In this document: positions 44,301 through 58,500 of the stretch, one piece after another
Numbering within the stretch: position 1 is the first letter of the stretch
Layout: the number at the start of each line of letters is the position of its first letter
Assembly: GCF_048128805.1 (NCBI RefSeq)
Contig: NC_135997.1
Location: 23,207,815 to 23,271,814 of the forward strand
Source of the DNA: Centroberyx gerrardi
Taxonomy: Eukaryota; Chordata; Actinopteri; Beryciformes; Berycidae
Length of the DNA: 64,000 nt
Direction: 5' to 3'
Translations under genes and position numbers: made by a program
Notes under the pieces: model-generated
The model's database searches: none
Told to the model about the DNA's origin: nothing
Seen by the model: the letters and a program-made list of their open reading frames with translations, nothing else

Positions 44301-45421
44301 TCCTTTAATCTCCTTTTTGACCACAAATCTGTGTGAGGTATCTATACATTTCAGGTATCCATGTACTTTTGGAATGTCATTCTTTGGATGACCGACTCCT
44401 GGTTCTGCCAAGATGGCTGTGTTGTGCATGTATGCTCCACCTAGATGTTACCATTACATCTCACAGCTAAATCTGTTGTAAACCTGTGATGTAGCTGCAA
44501 ATAAAACTTGTAGTAAAATGTTTCTTGTCTGAAATTGTATAATGGTAATGAATAGGTTATTATCAGTGGCTATCTCCAATATAGCAACCCTATTCATAGC
44601 CACTGTGATGCTTTATGTCATGACTGTATGTCAGCATGATGACAGACTGCAATGTGACTGAACCCTCTCAGATAACAGGAGTGACTGAGATAACACTGGG
44701 TCATTTTTCTTCCAACACAATGTACTGTATATCACAGTGAGTGAATGTACATGACAGATAGACGAGGTGGGGTGTCTTTTACTACAGTGATTCAGCCCAC
44801 TCCCTATTATTTGTGGCTGCCATCTTGCATGATAGCTTCTATTAAGAATGGCATTCAAAATTTGTTCAACATTTCACCTACTTTAACAGCTTCTTCAAAT
44901 GATCAATGCGCAATCATATGTTTTATTTTACAGTCATTTGCATTCAAAGGTGCAGTTTCTAAAAATGCAGAACACTGTAACATGACAGGTAAACACTGTT
45001 ACACTATAAAAGCACAGCACCGTAAGCCACTGTACAACAGTGTCATGTGAATGAGCTACATTTGGCTTGATACATTCAACAGACTGTAACTCATGTATCA
45101 ATGTACCCATCTGTAAAATCTGCAACCTACATTAGGCTTGTTGTGTATCCATGTTATGGTTTGACTGGAATTGATATAATCATTCCCCTGTATACTTACA
45201 AGGGTGACTAAAAAAGACAAGATATATTCATCGTTGTACACTTAGACATACTGTATATATTGCTACTCCAGTCCAACATTCGTTTACCCTAGACATTCAT
45301 GTAGTACAGACAATTACACTGACCTGAGATGACATTGGGATTAACAGTCTGTGATCTACAATGATATGTGAAGTGATAGAATACAAACCCAGGCAAGCTA
45401 GAACAATGCATATACATGTAG

Positions 45422-45509
45422 CCATTGTAGAAATCTCACTTCCACTTAACCCTAAGATTCGTTGAATGCAGGATACAGTAGATGCAGGGTGCGGAGATTT
45501 CTACAATGG
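45422..45509. repeat. Perfect 16-bp inverted repeat, hairpin candidate
   Basis: CCATTGTAGAAATCTC (45422-45437) and GAGATTTCTACAATGG (45494-45509) are exact inverses separated by 56 bases. The arms continue for three more bases with one mismatch. It lies about 480 bases downstream of the candidate alpk3 poly(A) signal in transcript direction. Confidence 0.75.
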
Positions 45510-45991
45510 TTACCACAACATATAAGGGAGTCAATCCACAATAAGTGATAATGCCAAGGAATGGTGGCTGTTAATGGCTAAATAGTTAAAGCTTAGATCA
45601 GACTACAAGACTCAAGTCTTCAAGTTCTACAAAGTGCAAGTCTTGCCCAACTAGGGCAGTTCAGACTAAACGTTTGCCATCCGGTCGGGAAGCTGTTCAC
45701 ACTATGTGACGGGACAAAGGTGGGCATCACACACACTACCTGATTCTGTCATTCAAAAATGTTTACCCAATCATCCAGAACTGCAAATACAACTACAAAA
45801 TAGGTATTCTGTCATTTCTTGGTATAGAAGCTAGTTTATATTTACATTATGCATTTTGAAGTGACATTATTACAGGGATAATATTGCTGAAGAAGTTGGT
45901 ATCATACTTCTTTCATTCTTTCACTTAATTTGTAATTGCATTATGTGGATTGATTCAGGCACATTGCCATTTTATATAATGTTATATGAGA

Positions 45992-45997
45992 TTTATT
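45992..45997 (-). terminator. alpk3: Candidate poly(A) signal, alpk3
   Basis: AATAAA on the minus strand, about 550 bases past the alpk3 stop codon. The sequence between (45998-46545) contains no recognised feature and is taken as 3' UTR. Confidence 0.4.
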
Positions 45998-46545
45998 CTT
46001 CCTACAAAAATTGTATAGCAACTTATCAATAGCTGAGCAAGTGGAGTTGGGAATCTTCCTGATATAAACTACCTATAAGTGGGAGTTCTTGCTGTTCTCT
46101 TGCAGTTAATTTTCAGTCTTATATGAGTCTTGTGCTGCTTCACTCTACAGGGGCCTAACCAGACTCGGCCCGATAAGATCAAACATATTTGAAAAAATTG
46201 CATCCAGCCAAACAGTGCCAGGGCTCGACGCTGCCAGACATTGACAAAGTTAGCCTTAAAATCATGTAGTCTGACTTAAATCAGCTTCCTTATTTTCTTT
46301 AATTTTTCTGTCTCCTGGTCTCTGATGGTTTCATAGCTCTGTGTTTGTCGTAGCTCAGCGGAACTGCCAGCAGCCTTGTGTCTTAGACTTGCTTCCTGCT
46401 CCTCCTCGGCTGTTTTGGGGTCGCTGACACATAACCAACAGTGATTCTGGTTCAGGATTTCATCAATGAGAAAATCAATGACATTTGATCAGGATACTGT
46501 TCCATTGCGAAAATCAGTGACATTTGACGTTGACAGATAGCTATT

Positions 46546-49500
46546 CTATGTCATCTTAACATCTTTGGGAGCATCAGCAGCTTTTTGTTTAGTGGGTGTC
46601 TTGCTGCTATCCTGCTCTGATTCAGCCTTCCTGGGCAGTCTGGGGCTGCCAGCAGATTTCCTGCCAGTCTGAGGGCTGGAGGAGCCAGCGGCCATCTTGC
46701 GTTGAAGTAAGGGACTCCTGGAGCCCTTGGGCTTGGATGGCGTCATTAGAGAGTCCATGGCCTTCAGAGACCTCAGGCCCAGTAGACCACAGTAGTAGTT
46801 ACACTGGTGCTGGGAGACAAACTGCTCAAAGACCTTGGGATTCCCTGTGGCAGACAGACCCTGATACCTGCAGCAACACACAATAAGACCCAAAATGATA
46901 CAGTTGTTTCACTAAAAATGTAAATTGCCTGTAAATTGAGGTGCTATTTTCACAGTATCAATTATAACAACAACAAAATACAAATATACTAACCCTGTTG
47001 GTTTGACTGAAATTCCAACATTGGTGATCTTAGTGTCAACACCTGCAAAATAATCACATACAACAATGTTCATTTTCTGTTGTTCAGGCAAAATATTCAG
47101 ATGTGATGGACATGCATCACAAATTTAGGAGGCAGAAAAAAAAGAAAAATAATACATCATAGTTTGCTGAACACACCAGTCTTAAAATTTATCTTGGATA
47201 ACAAACTCAGTGCCTAATGGACCAGAAGGTACATAAAGATGGTGGCCTTATTGCCTTTGTAAATTAAAGTGATACGCACATCTCCCTGTTTCACTGGTGC
47301 TGGATGAGGATGGCAACATTTTTATTACAAACAACATTTCAACCTAGTTGGCCTTTGTAAGGTGTGTGACCAGACAAACTACTTTTTACGGCCTCACTGC
47401 CTCTCCGATACATGCGCCAACATGATTTTAAGGTAAATCTGATGGGCCAGGAGATTTCAGTAGTGTAAAACCACCAAGTATTCCAACAGTGCAAGAAATC
47501 CTGTGGTGTGCATCCAGTCTCATTTCTTGTGCAGAGTTAAGGTTTCCTCCTACCTTCCAGCTGAGTGAGTAGCAGATTGCCATTGGTCCACTGATGGATC
47601 CAGTGCTGCAGGGCACAGCACTTCTGCTCCACCTCAGACCCAGTCCTCATGACTAGTCTGCCTGTGTGATCCAGTAGAGAGTATTTCAGGTAGACTCCCT
47701 TCAGATCAGCCTCCACTGTGGCATGGGGGACAGTGTTCGCCGGTCGGTACATCAAGTAGACTGGAATCACCCTGTGTAACAAAGGTTGTTGTGATGTGAA
47801 TGACTTTTAGGGAGACCATATACTCAAGAGGATGTTACGTTCTTATGAAGAGTAAACTGATCCCACTCACTCCAGACATGGGCCGAAGTTTTCAATCACT
47901 CTAGCCTCTGCGGAAAAGATCTTGCAGTATTCACGAGCCAAGTTCTGTATTCTACATTCCTGTTTGCAGAACATTGGAGAATAGCCAGTTTAGATAAACA
48001 CAACCTACACCAGTACATTTTTTAATTTGCTTTTGATCAGTGGCACAGTAATCATATGGGGGTGGAGGCAATGGCACTTGACTGATTCACCTTAATACAG
48101 GATTTCAAAATTAAGAAGGGATAAATAAATTACAAAACCAAATCTTTCATTTCAGAGGAAGACAAGAAGAAGAAAGATCTTGTCTTGATGTGATATTGGT
48201 GTATTTTTTGGCTGATATACTATACTTTGCAATAACCTTGTTACATTTTTTTATTTTTATTTTGTCATATGATTCTTTTAATTCTTGCCATGCCTATTTG
48301 AAAAAGAAAAATTCCCACTCTTCCCCTGAATCCCCAACTTTTTTTTTATTTACTTACCTTCTTGGCGGTGTCCAGGTTCCTCTCTATGAGGCAGCTTTCC
48401 CCTTTGCCCCCATAGGTGATAGGGTTGCGTACTTTAATGACACATGTGTTCCCGGACTCGAACACAGGCTCCAGGCCGTAGATAACCTTCGCTCTCCAGA
48501 CTTTGTGAGAACAGCCGTCACCAATATGAGATTCCTGCATCATTATGCGGCCAAAGAATTTATTGCCCCAAACACCAGAATCGGCTACACCCTTGTTCAA
48601 CATTAGGGGTGTCATTTCGATTTCCTCTCCGACTGCATACATAAGATGAGAGTGCCAAGCCAATCAGATAAGCATTTCATGGTTTTACAGGAAGAAATTG
48701 TGTTCTAAATCTAAAAGTGATCTAAATATATAAAATCTCATCTTACCACCAAGATCCTCACGCAGGGATATTCCAGCCAGGACTGCAAAACAAGAGATAA
48801 TAAAGAATGAGACATGCTGTAGCTATTTAGTGCCACAAAAAATGTGTTATTTTACAACAAATATAAGATAAATGGGTACATACTATCGACACTAAGTAGG
48901 AAGTCTGTCGCGTCTGTCCCATGTTCATTTGTGATTGTACATCCATAAACACCACAGTCTCCGCTCGACGCCTGAACGATGGCTAGATTTACCTGCGTCT
49001 CATCTCCTGCACTGAGAAACAAACAAAAAATTTGCATAACATAAAACATCTCAGAAAATATGCAATATAATCTTTATTTTTAGTATTTGATCAATAAAGG
49101 GTTTCATTCCAAAATACAATTTTTCATATACCCTTTTCAAGCCTTGCTGGCAAAAAACTCACTATTATGTGTAAGCACTATTATGTTCATGGAATACCTT
49201 TAAAGTTATTAAGTCTTCCTAAGACCTTTGTAAAAAAAATACAATAACATTATAAAAGAAGCAATCATTTATATTTTCAGAAAATTTGGAAGTAGCAAAT
49301 AATATTATATAGCAAATAATATATATAATATTCCCAAATATTAAATTTCTTATAAAACTGAACACAATTTACACATTTACTTCAGGACTTGAGGACTTAC
49401 TTTCTTTTAATCTGAGCAATCTCCACTTCATCTCTGTACCATTTGATAGTGGAGTCACTAAGAACATTGAAGAACTGGCACCACAGTTTCAAGTGTCCCG

Positions 49501-52500
49501 AAGCATCTGAGAAGGACTCCCCCCTAATCTTACGGATAACCTGAGGAGCTGGAAGGAGAGAGAGACCCCGACAGAGACAAATAGGTTAAGATATACGCTT
49601 TCCTATGTTACACCTGTCTCTTTAATATGTTTACTACATCAGTTAAACCAATCAAGTAATCCTTCCTGGCAAGTAGCATGGGCCTTTTGCGGCAGTGCCA
49701 AAGGAAACAGCCACTGCTCATGCACATAGAGGCTCTGGGTGGCACTTCCCATAGAAGCTAGGCCAAAGAAAACTACACTTTAATGGCTCCTTTTAGGAAA
49801 TGAGATCACTTCCTCAAAGCATGGCAATAGAACAGGTGCTACTAGTAAACTACTGCTAGCAATGACTACCAGCAAAGAGTGCAGCAAAGAGTCTTCTAAA
49901 ATTACAGATTCGTTTTTCACCCTATAGTGTATGAGTTACAGTTACAGTAGCACCACATGAATACTTTCTCCCCATTAAACCCCCATTTTTAAATACTAAT
50001 GAGGCATGATGGGCGTTTTACCTTTGAATGGGTCATGCTTGTCCTTCTCTGCAGGTTTTCCCTCGGTCTTGGGGGTGTGGATCTGCTGGGCGGGCTGTTG
50101 GCTCGGTGCTGGAGTCTCAAGCGGCGTCTTCCTCCTGCTCAAGAGAGGAGAACGCCTCTCTGCTGGAGAGGTTCGCCCGCCGCTGGGCTGAACTAGAGGC
50201 GACCGTCGTGACAGGCTAGGAGACACAGAGAGGGCCGCAGGGCCTGGGGAAAGCTTGCTGCTCTGTGTAGACACTTCCTCTTTCTGGGGTTGGTTATCAG
50301 CCGGCGGTGTGGCCTCGCTGTCCTCTGTTTGGGACTTGGGTACTAAGATTTTGCGGCGGGCTCCAGAGGCCAGTTCTTGTGGGGTGGCAGAAGGAATGGG
50401 GGAAACACCATTTCTTTTCCTTAACAATGGACTTGCTTCAGGATTCAGAGGAGTTAAAGAGTCAGTCTTTGAACATTCCTCAACCATAGATAAAGAGCCC
50501 TCCTGATGGTTAAGTTGAAGATCAATCGCTTGTGTTTCAGCGCCAAGTACACTTTTTGTTGCAAATGTTTGTATATTCTGTAAACCACCCACGGTTGGTT
50601 TGTGCTCTTTATGTTGATCTAAAAGTGTGGCGGGATCTATTTCACTGCTCCTCAAATGAGTTTCACTGACGAGTTGAATTTCTGGGGTTAAATTTTGTAT
50701 TATTTCAATGTCTTTGCCATGAAAATGTTCCTCATGGTCATGCTCCAAAATCAACATTATTGAATCTTGACTGTTGGCATTTGTAGACGGCGAGAGTGTA
50801 GGATCCTTCTCTATTACTGCGGTCAGTGGTTTCCCAGGTCCTGGAGCGGTAATCACTGATGGGTTTGAACTTGGGGTAAGTATATTAGTCAATTCCTGTT
50901 TTGGAGTCATAGGCAAAAAATCTATTTGGACATTCTCAGTCCCAGAGAGGGAAACAGCAGGATCATGTTTCAGAGGAGCTGCAGTTGATGCTCCAGATTC
51001 CTGGCCAGTGTCCATGACACTGTCGTTATATTTTTCGGTACTGCTAGGTTTTGTGGTCTCTAAAGTGCTGCCTGTGTCTACGACAGAGATAGGAGGGATC
51101 ACAACAGTTGGGGAAGTTGCATTTAGGGATTGGATTTGTTTGTGATCAGTTTTAGTCAGTCTATGGCAAACTTCCAAATGTGCAGCCTTTATGTTTGCAT
51201 CAGTAGCATCAGTGCTGGTCTCCATTTTCTTGTCAAGCTTTGACTTCTTCACTTCCAGTTTACATTCTGTGTCGTCAACTCTTAATTCTTGACATTTCTC
51301 TGTAGCAGATGTAGGGGGACGTTGGTCAGCAGGGATTGGTATGGTAGTCATTGAATTTACTACTGTGGATTCAAGAGCCTTTATCTGTGATCTCAAAAGT
51401 TCAGCAATAGATATGACTTTTGGCACAGGTGTTGGGATCTCCTTGAAGCCTTTTATTTGTTGCTCAGTTAAGTTTGTCTTATGGATGCTTGTATTTTCTG
51501 GAGTTTTTGTTATATGTGGAATAATAATCTCAAGGTTAGTTGGCTTCAGATTTTGTGATTCTGAATGTTTCTCCTCTGGCCTTTTTAACACAGGTTCATT
51601 CTTCTCTGTTTCTTTATCAGATATGTCCACAATGATAATGTCACTGTTTTTTTCCACTGGCTCTTCTGTTTTAGCTTGTTCAAGCGTCTTTAGTTCAACA
51701 ATTTCAGTTTCCATCTGAACTATACATTCATTTGGGGCCACATTGTCAGCCTGTACTAATAACTTACCTAGCTCATTACCTTTTACTTTCTCATCAACTT
51801 GTATTTCTGTCCCCTCAACAGTTTTTATAGCCGTCTCAACTTGGCTTTGCTGGACGGTGGGCGAAACATTACACCCCGGGGTGTTCTCACCATCACCAGG
51901 GCTTTCGAGGGGTGACTTTTGTAGGTCTGTAAAAAGGACTGTATGGCTTTCATTTGATCCCCTGGAATGATCCCATGTGTCCTGCGTCATTTTGTCAAAG
52001 GCTGCTTGGACAGGAGTGTGCAAAGAAGGGGCCTGGTTGTCATCTGTCGCGGTCTCTCTTCCCGATGGACTCTTTTGTGGTGAATGTGCATCCATCTTAC
52101 ATTGGGTGGGTCGTGGTTCGAGGTTGACAGGTGCATCATTCCTGTTCATCTGTGTATGGGCCTGTGTAACCTTGAGGCACAATACAAGCAGAGGTATCCA
52201 TGCTGTAAATACTTATTCCCTTATCCCTGGCTATGCTGGACATGGATAAACACATGTAATTTTAAAAACAGCAACAGCGTAGCCAGCACAACAAACAAGG
52301 AATGGAATGGGAATACATTAGAAGGAAGACGCATTCAGAAATCCATGCATTATTTAATTAACAAACATGGATGGTTCAGTTAATTTCTGTGGACTTGAAC
52401 AGCTCATTTCCAAGATAGATTCCAGAGAAGAGATATATTCTGTGATGGAATCAAGAGGCACTTTCAGAACCTATTTTACTTTCAAATGAGTACTATTTCA

Positions 52501-55500
52501 TTGTTTTGCAAACATGTCTGATGCAGGATCCCTGGAAAATTACCCTGGACACCACTCAAGTGTTTACAAAGTCACTCTCCTGTTCATTTCCAGTGGAGCA
52601 GGTCCAGAAAGTGTAACTTGATTACCTCCCACATTTGTTTTTTGCATTCTTGTTTGTAGCTTTGTGGGAAACCGGTTAACAAATCTTGAGTCATAGGATT
52701 TCTTTTTTGTAATTAAGTTTTTCTTTAAATAAGCAAGCATGCAAAGAAAAAGGCCAAAAACTGCGAAGGCCATAAAATAAGTGGCAGACATCAACCAATT
52801 CACCCTCAACCCCACACCAAAGCCAGCATACTACCTAATAAAAGCCGGTTAGCAGGCTAGCTTTATGCTCCAATCATCAAATGACAAGTAGCACTCTAGT
52901 AGTACTGCAATCTGAGATACTACACAGTATTGTAATACTTCTGGTGTACTATAGAGTAAAATTACCATATGTCAGTGCTCTACAAACATGTTTCTTTAGT
53001 GTCAAATCTCCATAAAGGCCATGGTTGAGCTGAAACCCTGTTTAAATTAGCACCAGAGGCTCTAATGGACTCCCTGTGTCATGCGTCACTCGATGGATTA
53101 GATAAGACATAATATAGCTCAAGGGTCATTCTCTCTGCCTATATTCTGCCTTAATGTTCTCTCAAAAAGTAACTGCATGCTTCAGTTTGGAATACTACTT
53201 AGGCTTTAAAATCACATGCAATCTATGATGACAATACAGGAAAGAGAGTATGATGTTTGGCAGCCTAACTGAAACAAAGTCTACTGCTAATTTCCATCTA
53301 TCACAGTGCTTATAGCTAAGTCTGACATGAGCAGGCCTATTCACAAGGAAGAGGGCTATTTTAAGTTATAGTGTGGCCAGAGTGGAATGTAAATAATTTT
53401 AAGAGGTGCTTCAGCCATGCAGTGTTTTGTCTCAGCTCTTGATTCCCACAATATTCAGACAGCTGGAGTCATGATGATTGCATAAGCAGTGAACAACAAA
53501 GATTCCTAATTATAAAGCATCTAAATATCTGAGTACTAATCTGGGATCTCTGGTCACAAACTTTAGAGCCCAGAATTTATTTCCTCTTTCCATACAAGGG
53601 TGAGAATTTCTGATGTTTTCTCTGATTTTTCATTAACCTATTAGGATAGAATATATTTTAAGTTAGTTATATGCAGCCTAAGTGTTGTACCTGAAAGCTT
53701 ATCACAGTCATCCTTCAAGACATAGTTATTATGGGAAAGATACAGCAGGCACATTTAGTGCACTCTGAGTTTTCCATCTCTTAGGTCTTCATCACAACAC
53801 TATGTATTCAATTTCACTTTTAATTTAGAGGCCAATCGCTTGTTTGTGAGACCATGTACTGACACTGTCAAGAATACAGAGCGCCAAATTCTCAGTACAG
53901 GGAGCACGTTATATAAGACCTTATATAAGACTTATAATGCCAAATTGCTATCATAAGAAATGCAGCGTTGGTCTTCTCTCAGATCTTTGCACTTACGTTT
54001 AATATTAAATTTGCTGCAGGAACATACCTGTTGCATCTGCCAGTGTGTGCGTCATTTAATTCTTGTCACACAGCGGGGCATACTTGTAAAAGCTATAAAT
54101 AGCCGCAGGATGCTTGTGTTACTGATCGGGCCTGTGTTGGCAACGCAAAGCACTCATGAGCTCATGCGAACAGGGTCACTCACCTCGCTCTGCAGCGGCG
54201 GCCGAGACACAGACGCATTCTTTAGGCTGGGGCTTGTTTCCTTCTCAGACAGCTGATCTGTAGACTGTTCACATGGACGCAGAGGCAAAGCATCCTCGCT
54301 TTCCCTCTGCACGTCCGCTGACTCGAGGTCCCTGTGTGCTAAAGTTGCACCAGCGGAAGTAGTGGAGGGATGTGGACAAACTGCTACTGCTACTGAAGAC
54401 TTCTCGTCAACTTCCATGACTGTAACATCCTCTTGTTGTGTTTTAGTAATGTCCTCCTTTACTGTGCTTAAGGGTTGTTGGGGTGTTACTGCAAGACTTG
54501 ATTGCAGTTGTGTTGAGGTAACAGGAGGATTTGGGTTCAGCTTTTTCAAATTTTCGAATGTATCTTTACGTCTAACTTCCTTGTCAAGCTCTGCAGCTTG
54601 TTTACCTTTAGTTCCTGACACAGTACGATTTGTAGATGGGAGAGTAGCAGCGGATATTGGGACAGTGGGCTGTTCTTTCTGCAAAGGGACACCTACATTT
54701 CCCTCTACACATACCTTTACCTCCTCTGAAGGCATCCTATTGACAGGCAATGCTTTCTCTGCTGCTGATTTCTGACGCTGTTCTGTCACTTTTCTGGAGT
54801 CTGAATCCAAAGTTGGTGAAGTAACAGTGCTCTCTACTTCCATCACCTCTTCTAAAGTCCTCTGAGACTGTAATGGCTGTGTGGGAGCCACAGCTACGGA
54901 GGCCTCTTCATTTGCCCTTCTCTCCTCAGACACCCTCTCTGCAGGAGCCTCTACCTTCACACCCTTTGCACCATTGGAGATCTTAATCTTCTTTTTGATA
55001 AAGGGTGTTTTGGGTTGGTGTGCAGTGAAAATCTTCTGCGCAGAGTCATATATGTATGTCGAGCCATTTTCATTGACGGCCTTTCCATTGGTAATGGGAG
55101 ACACTGCTCCATTAGTGATGGGCACTGGCTTCTCCTCCGCCTCCTCCATAGTGGTCTCCTGTAGCCTGGCCTCAGTCTCAGCAGCTGCGGCCTGTTGGCT
55201 CTCCTCCGTCCCCTCGTCTTCCATGGAGCTAGGGGTGCTGAGAAAGGCTTCCATTGGGGACCGACGTTTCCTCTGTGAGCGGTCCGGACTGATGGGTCTT
55301 AGTTGGTCCTGAAGCTCAGGCCCCTGGTTTTCCTTACTCTCCAGTTCCCTGCGTTTATGCTCAGCCTTTTGTTTGAGCTTGGCAAAGTACCGCTGGTGGA
55401 TCTTGAACTCGTTCATGTCGCCCACCTCCAGAACCCCAGAGCAGGATACAATGCCTTTGTTGTTGCTGGCCGATGCCTGGTATATAGCTGCATCTTCCAC

Positions 55501-58500
55501 AGTGCAACTGAGAAGAAAAGACACTTTTAAATGACTGTTAACATTATCTCAGGCCAGTTGAATCTTGACAGAAACAAAGGTAGACAATGAGGAATGCTGC
55601 TTTGGCTTGAACACTATGTAGAGGCAAGAGGTGCTCTTTGGAAAGTGGGGTAGTTCATGTGGAGAAATGTAGATCCAAAGAATTCCAAGGCTCTGTCTCT
55701 TTTTCGAAAATTAATAAGCCTCTATTATTTTGGCTAATTCATAGCGAAAAGATTAAAATAACACATCGATGTGTTGTGGATTGTCTGCCTTCATCAGGGA
55801 GCTCTTTTTGCTATGCATTAGCCAAACTAATAAAGGCTTTTTAATTTTCAAAGAAGAAGAGTGACTTGGAATTCTTTGGATTTACATTTCTCCATAGAAA
55901 CAAATGCATTATAGGAATACAATCAAATGGCATATCAATGCTTTCAAACATACATACTTGTAAATGTGCAGGGAATGGTTTTGTCCGTTACGGAATATTT
56001 CATATTTAGGCAGTCCACAGTATCTGTCTAACTGCATGTCATCTTTATACCAAGTAACTTCAGGAGTAGGGTGTCCTAAAAAACAAAGAAGCAAACTAAC
56101 AAAACTGGAAGTGATAGCAGTGATGAGATAACAATTTGTAGATCATCTACAAAATGGCTAGCCATTTACTTTACAATGGCTTCATTGCAGTGTATTCCTA
56201 TATGCAAATTTGTAAATAAAGAACAATATTTTTCCAGTATTTCATGAAAATGTACCTGAAATATAATGTACATGAAAGTTTGTTCAGAACAATGAAAGCA
56301 CAAAGTGAACATATGTATACTAAAATAAGTACTTACAGTTCCAACACTGTTGAATAATAAATACTTTTGGTCAACCAGTTGGTTACTGGCCACAATTTAA
56401 TCATAACTTTAACATATCAGAATAACAAAACAAAATGGCATGCTAGCACTTGGTCCTATTTATTTTCTGCTGACAATATAACAGATCGCCACATACATTA
56501 TAACCTCACTCAGCACTAAATGAGACACAATATTGCATAATTTTAGTATGGAGACAGCAGGAAAGATTAGAACATTTCTCGCCAGTGCTTATGTCAGGTG
56601 TTGGAATTCTTGTTTTGGAAGTACTTATTTTAGTACATTATGTTTGTAAATTTTTCACTTCCATTATGTTATTACATACTTGTAAGCACATTATGCATTA
56701 GAGAGATTTCCATCAAGTACTTCTGGGGTATTATTATGTCCTTACAATACTTTTCTATAGCTTAATATACAGGTGAATACACTGGAATAAGGCCACTGTA
56801 AATCAAGTGTTACCACAAAATGTATCCTACAGATGCTTAGAGCAGAGTTTACCTGTAACCATACAAGTGAACTTCACATTGCAATTCTCGGACACAGCTT
56901 TTGACTTCAGCGTTGTCTCAAATGAGGGCTGCGTTTCCTCAGTTAATTGTGCCATTACACTGCAGAGTGTGCTCCTGTAAAAAAGGGGCATATAAAGTTG
57001 TTTCTCTGCAGTTTTTTTTAGGTCATTTTAGATGTATAGGATTATTCTTTAGTATAGATCAGTAGTTTTCAAAGTCTGGGTCAATTGGAAAGATTTTAAT
57101 GGGGGTCTGAATTAGAAATTGTTGCCTTCAACGGCTTAAGTTTGTGAAAGGCCAATTCTAATTTTAAATGAAGCCCTTAGCCACCAGTATACTATGTAGC
57201 CATAGCCTTCACATGCCCCTAAATGTAAGGTAGGCTGAAAAAATAAAACAGGGTAAATTCTATTATATTAGGCAACACAAATCCAGTTTGTGTCACAAGA
57301 AAAAATCTTGTGAAAAATTGGGCCACAGACCAAAAGTTTGACAACCACTGACTTCCCACTAATATCCACTCTTAACATAGTCCTCACTAAAATATGCATT
57401 ATGTGATTTATTTCAGACCACTTTGCTGAATATGATTTCCAGAGTAAACACAGGGGCTATTCAAAATTAGTACACCAGCTGAAGTGGATCACATTCAGCA
57501 AAATATCAGCGATACATTTACTTACTTTGCACCCGCACTTACAGTCAAGGTATTAGTTGATATGGATTTGTCAACAAACGCATTACAGTACCTTGCTGTC
57601 CTGTACTGAGAATACCTGTGACTTGAGCAGCTATGCAGAAAGGAAGCAAATAGAAGCAGCTCATCAGGCAAAATGCATGTTGGCCATGTTTGAACATGGC
57701 TGAAAACATTCATATGGACTATGAGCTCTCATTATACTCTATACTGTGAGGACATTTACCACCAAGCCATTTACAATTTTGTCTCTCTGAACTTGTGCTT
57801 ACTTACATATTAATAATTCAAAGCTAAACTGATTTGTTCTTTAAGGTTTGAATTCATGATATTAACTAGGATAATCAAGTCCGGCACAAACCAAGAAGGG
57901 GTCCAGTAGAGTTCGAGTTAAGACCAACACCAGAGACAGGTGAGTCTACCAAACAGTAAGCAAACCTTTCAAAATTGTTTTAAAAATAATAATAAATGCT
58001 TTTCACAGAGCACACAATAGAGGGTTCAAAGGAGAGTGTATCTTGTGATTTTTAAATACTGCAATTCAATATGAATTGGTATTAAGCCAGGCTAGGAAAC
58101 CCACAATTCTCAGAGACAAGAGCAGGACCAAAACAATTAGTTTCAGAAAGAAAAATAAAACCAACCAATTTATGACTGGAGTCAAATACTACACCCACAT
58201 CAAACCCAACATTTGCTCATAGAAGCCTCTTTAGTCCATATGAAATTCATTTACAGAAATGAGACACACGGCCATAAAAATAATGTATTCAATACAGAAT
58301 GTAGGCTATGTATTGAATCATTGTAGCATGTGGAAATGTGGCCAAAACATTGCAGAGATGAAATAATATTAACTGATTAATGCTTGCATGCATATGATAA
58401 GCGCAGAAACATTATCCGGGTGCTTGTGTATTACGTGTGGTTGATCTATGTCTGGTGTGGACATCCATTTCAGTCTTGGGTCAGTTCACATTTAAAGGAT

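Larger units (their letters stand above)
37529..45991. other. Spacer between sec11a and alpk3; no ZNF592 seen
   Basis: Upstream of sec11a and downstream of alpk3. A MITE (38070-38348), a tRNA-like relic (about 40345-40440), a (TATC)n, a poly(T) and an inverted repeat (45422-45509) are listed separately. I looked for C2H2 finger frames (CxxC...HxxxH), as ZNF592 lies here in human, and saw none. Confidence 0.5.

Noticed and set aside
50255-51970. Several plus-strand open frames (about 75-125 codons) across alpk3 exon 5
   Set aside because: They are antisense shadows of a 716-codon coding exon that has matching splice sites and human similarity.
54362-55312. Plus-strand open frames of 137 and 143 codons
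   Set aside because: Antisense to alpk3 exon 4, with a biased composition that mirrors the sense strand.
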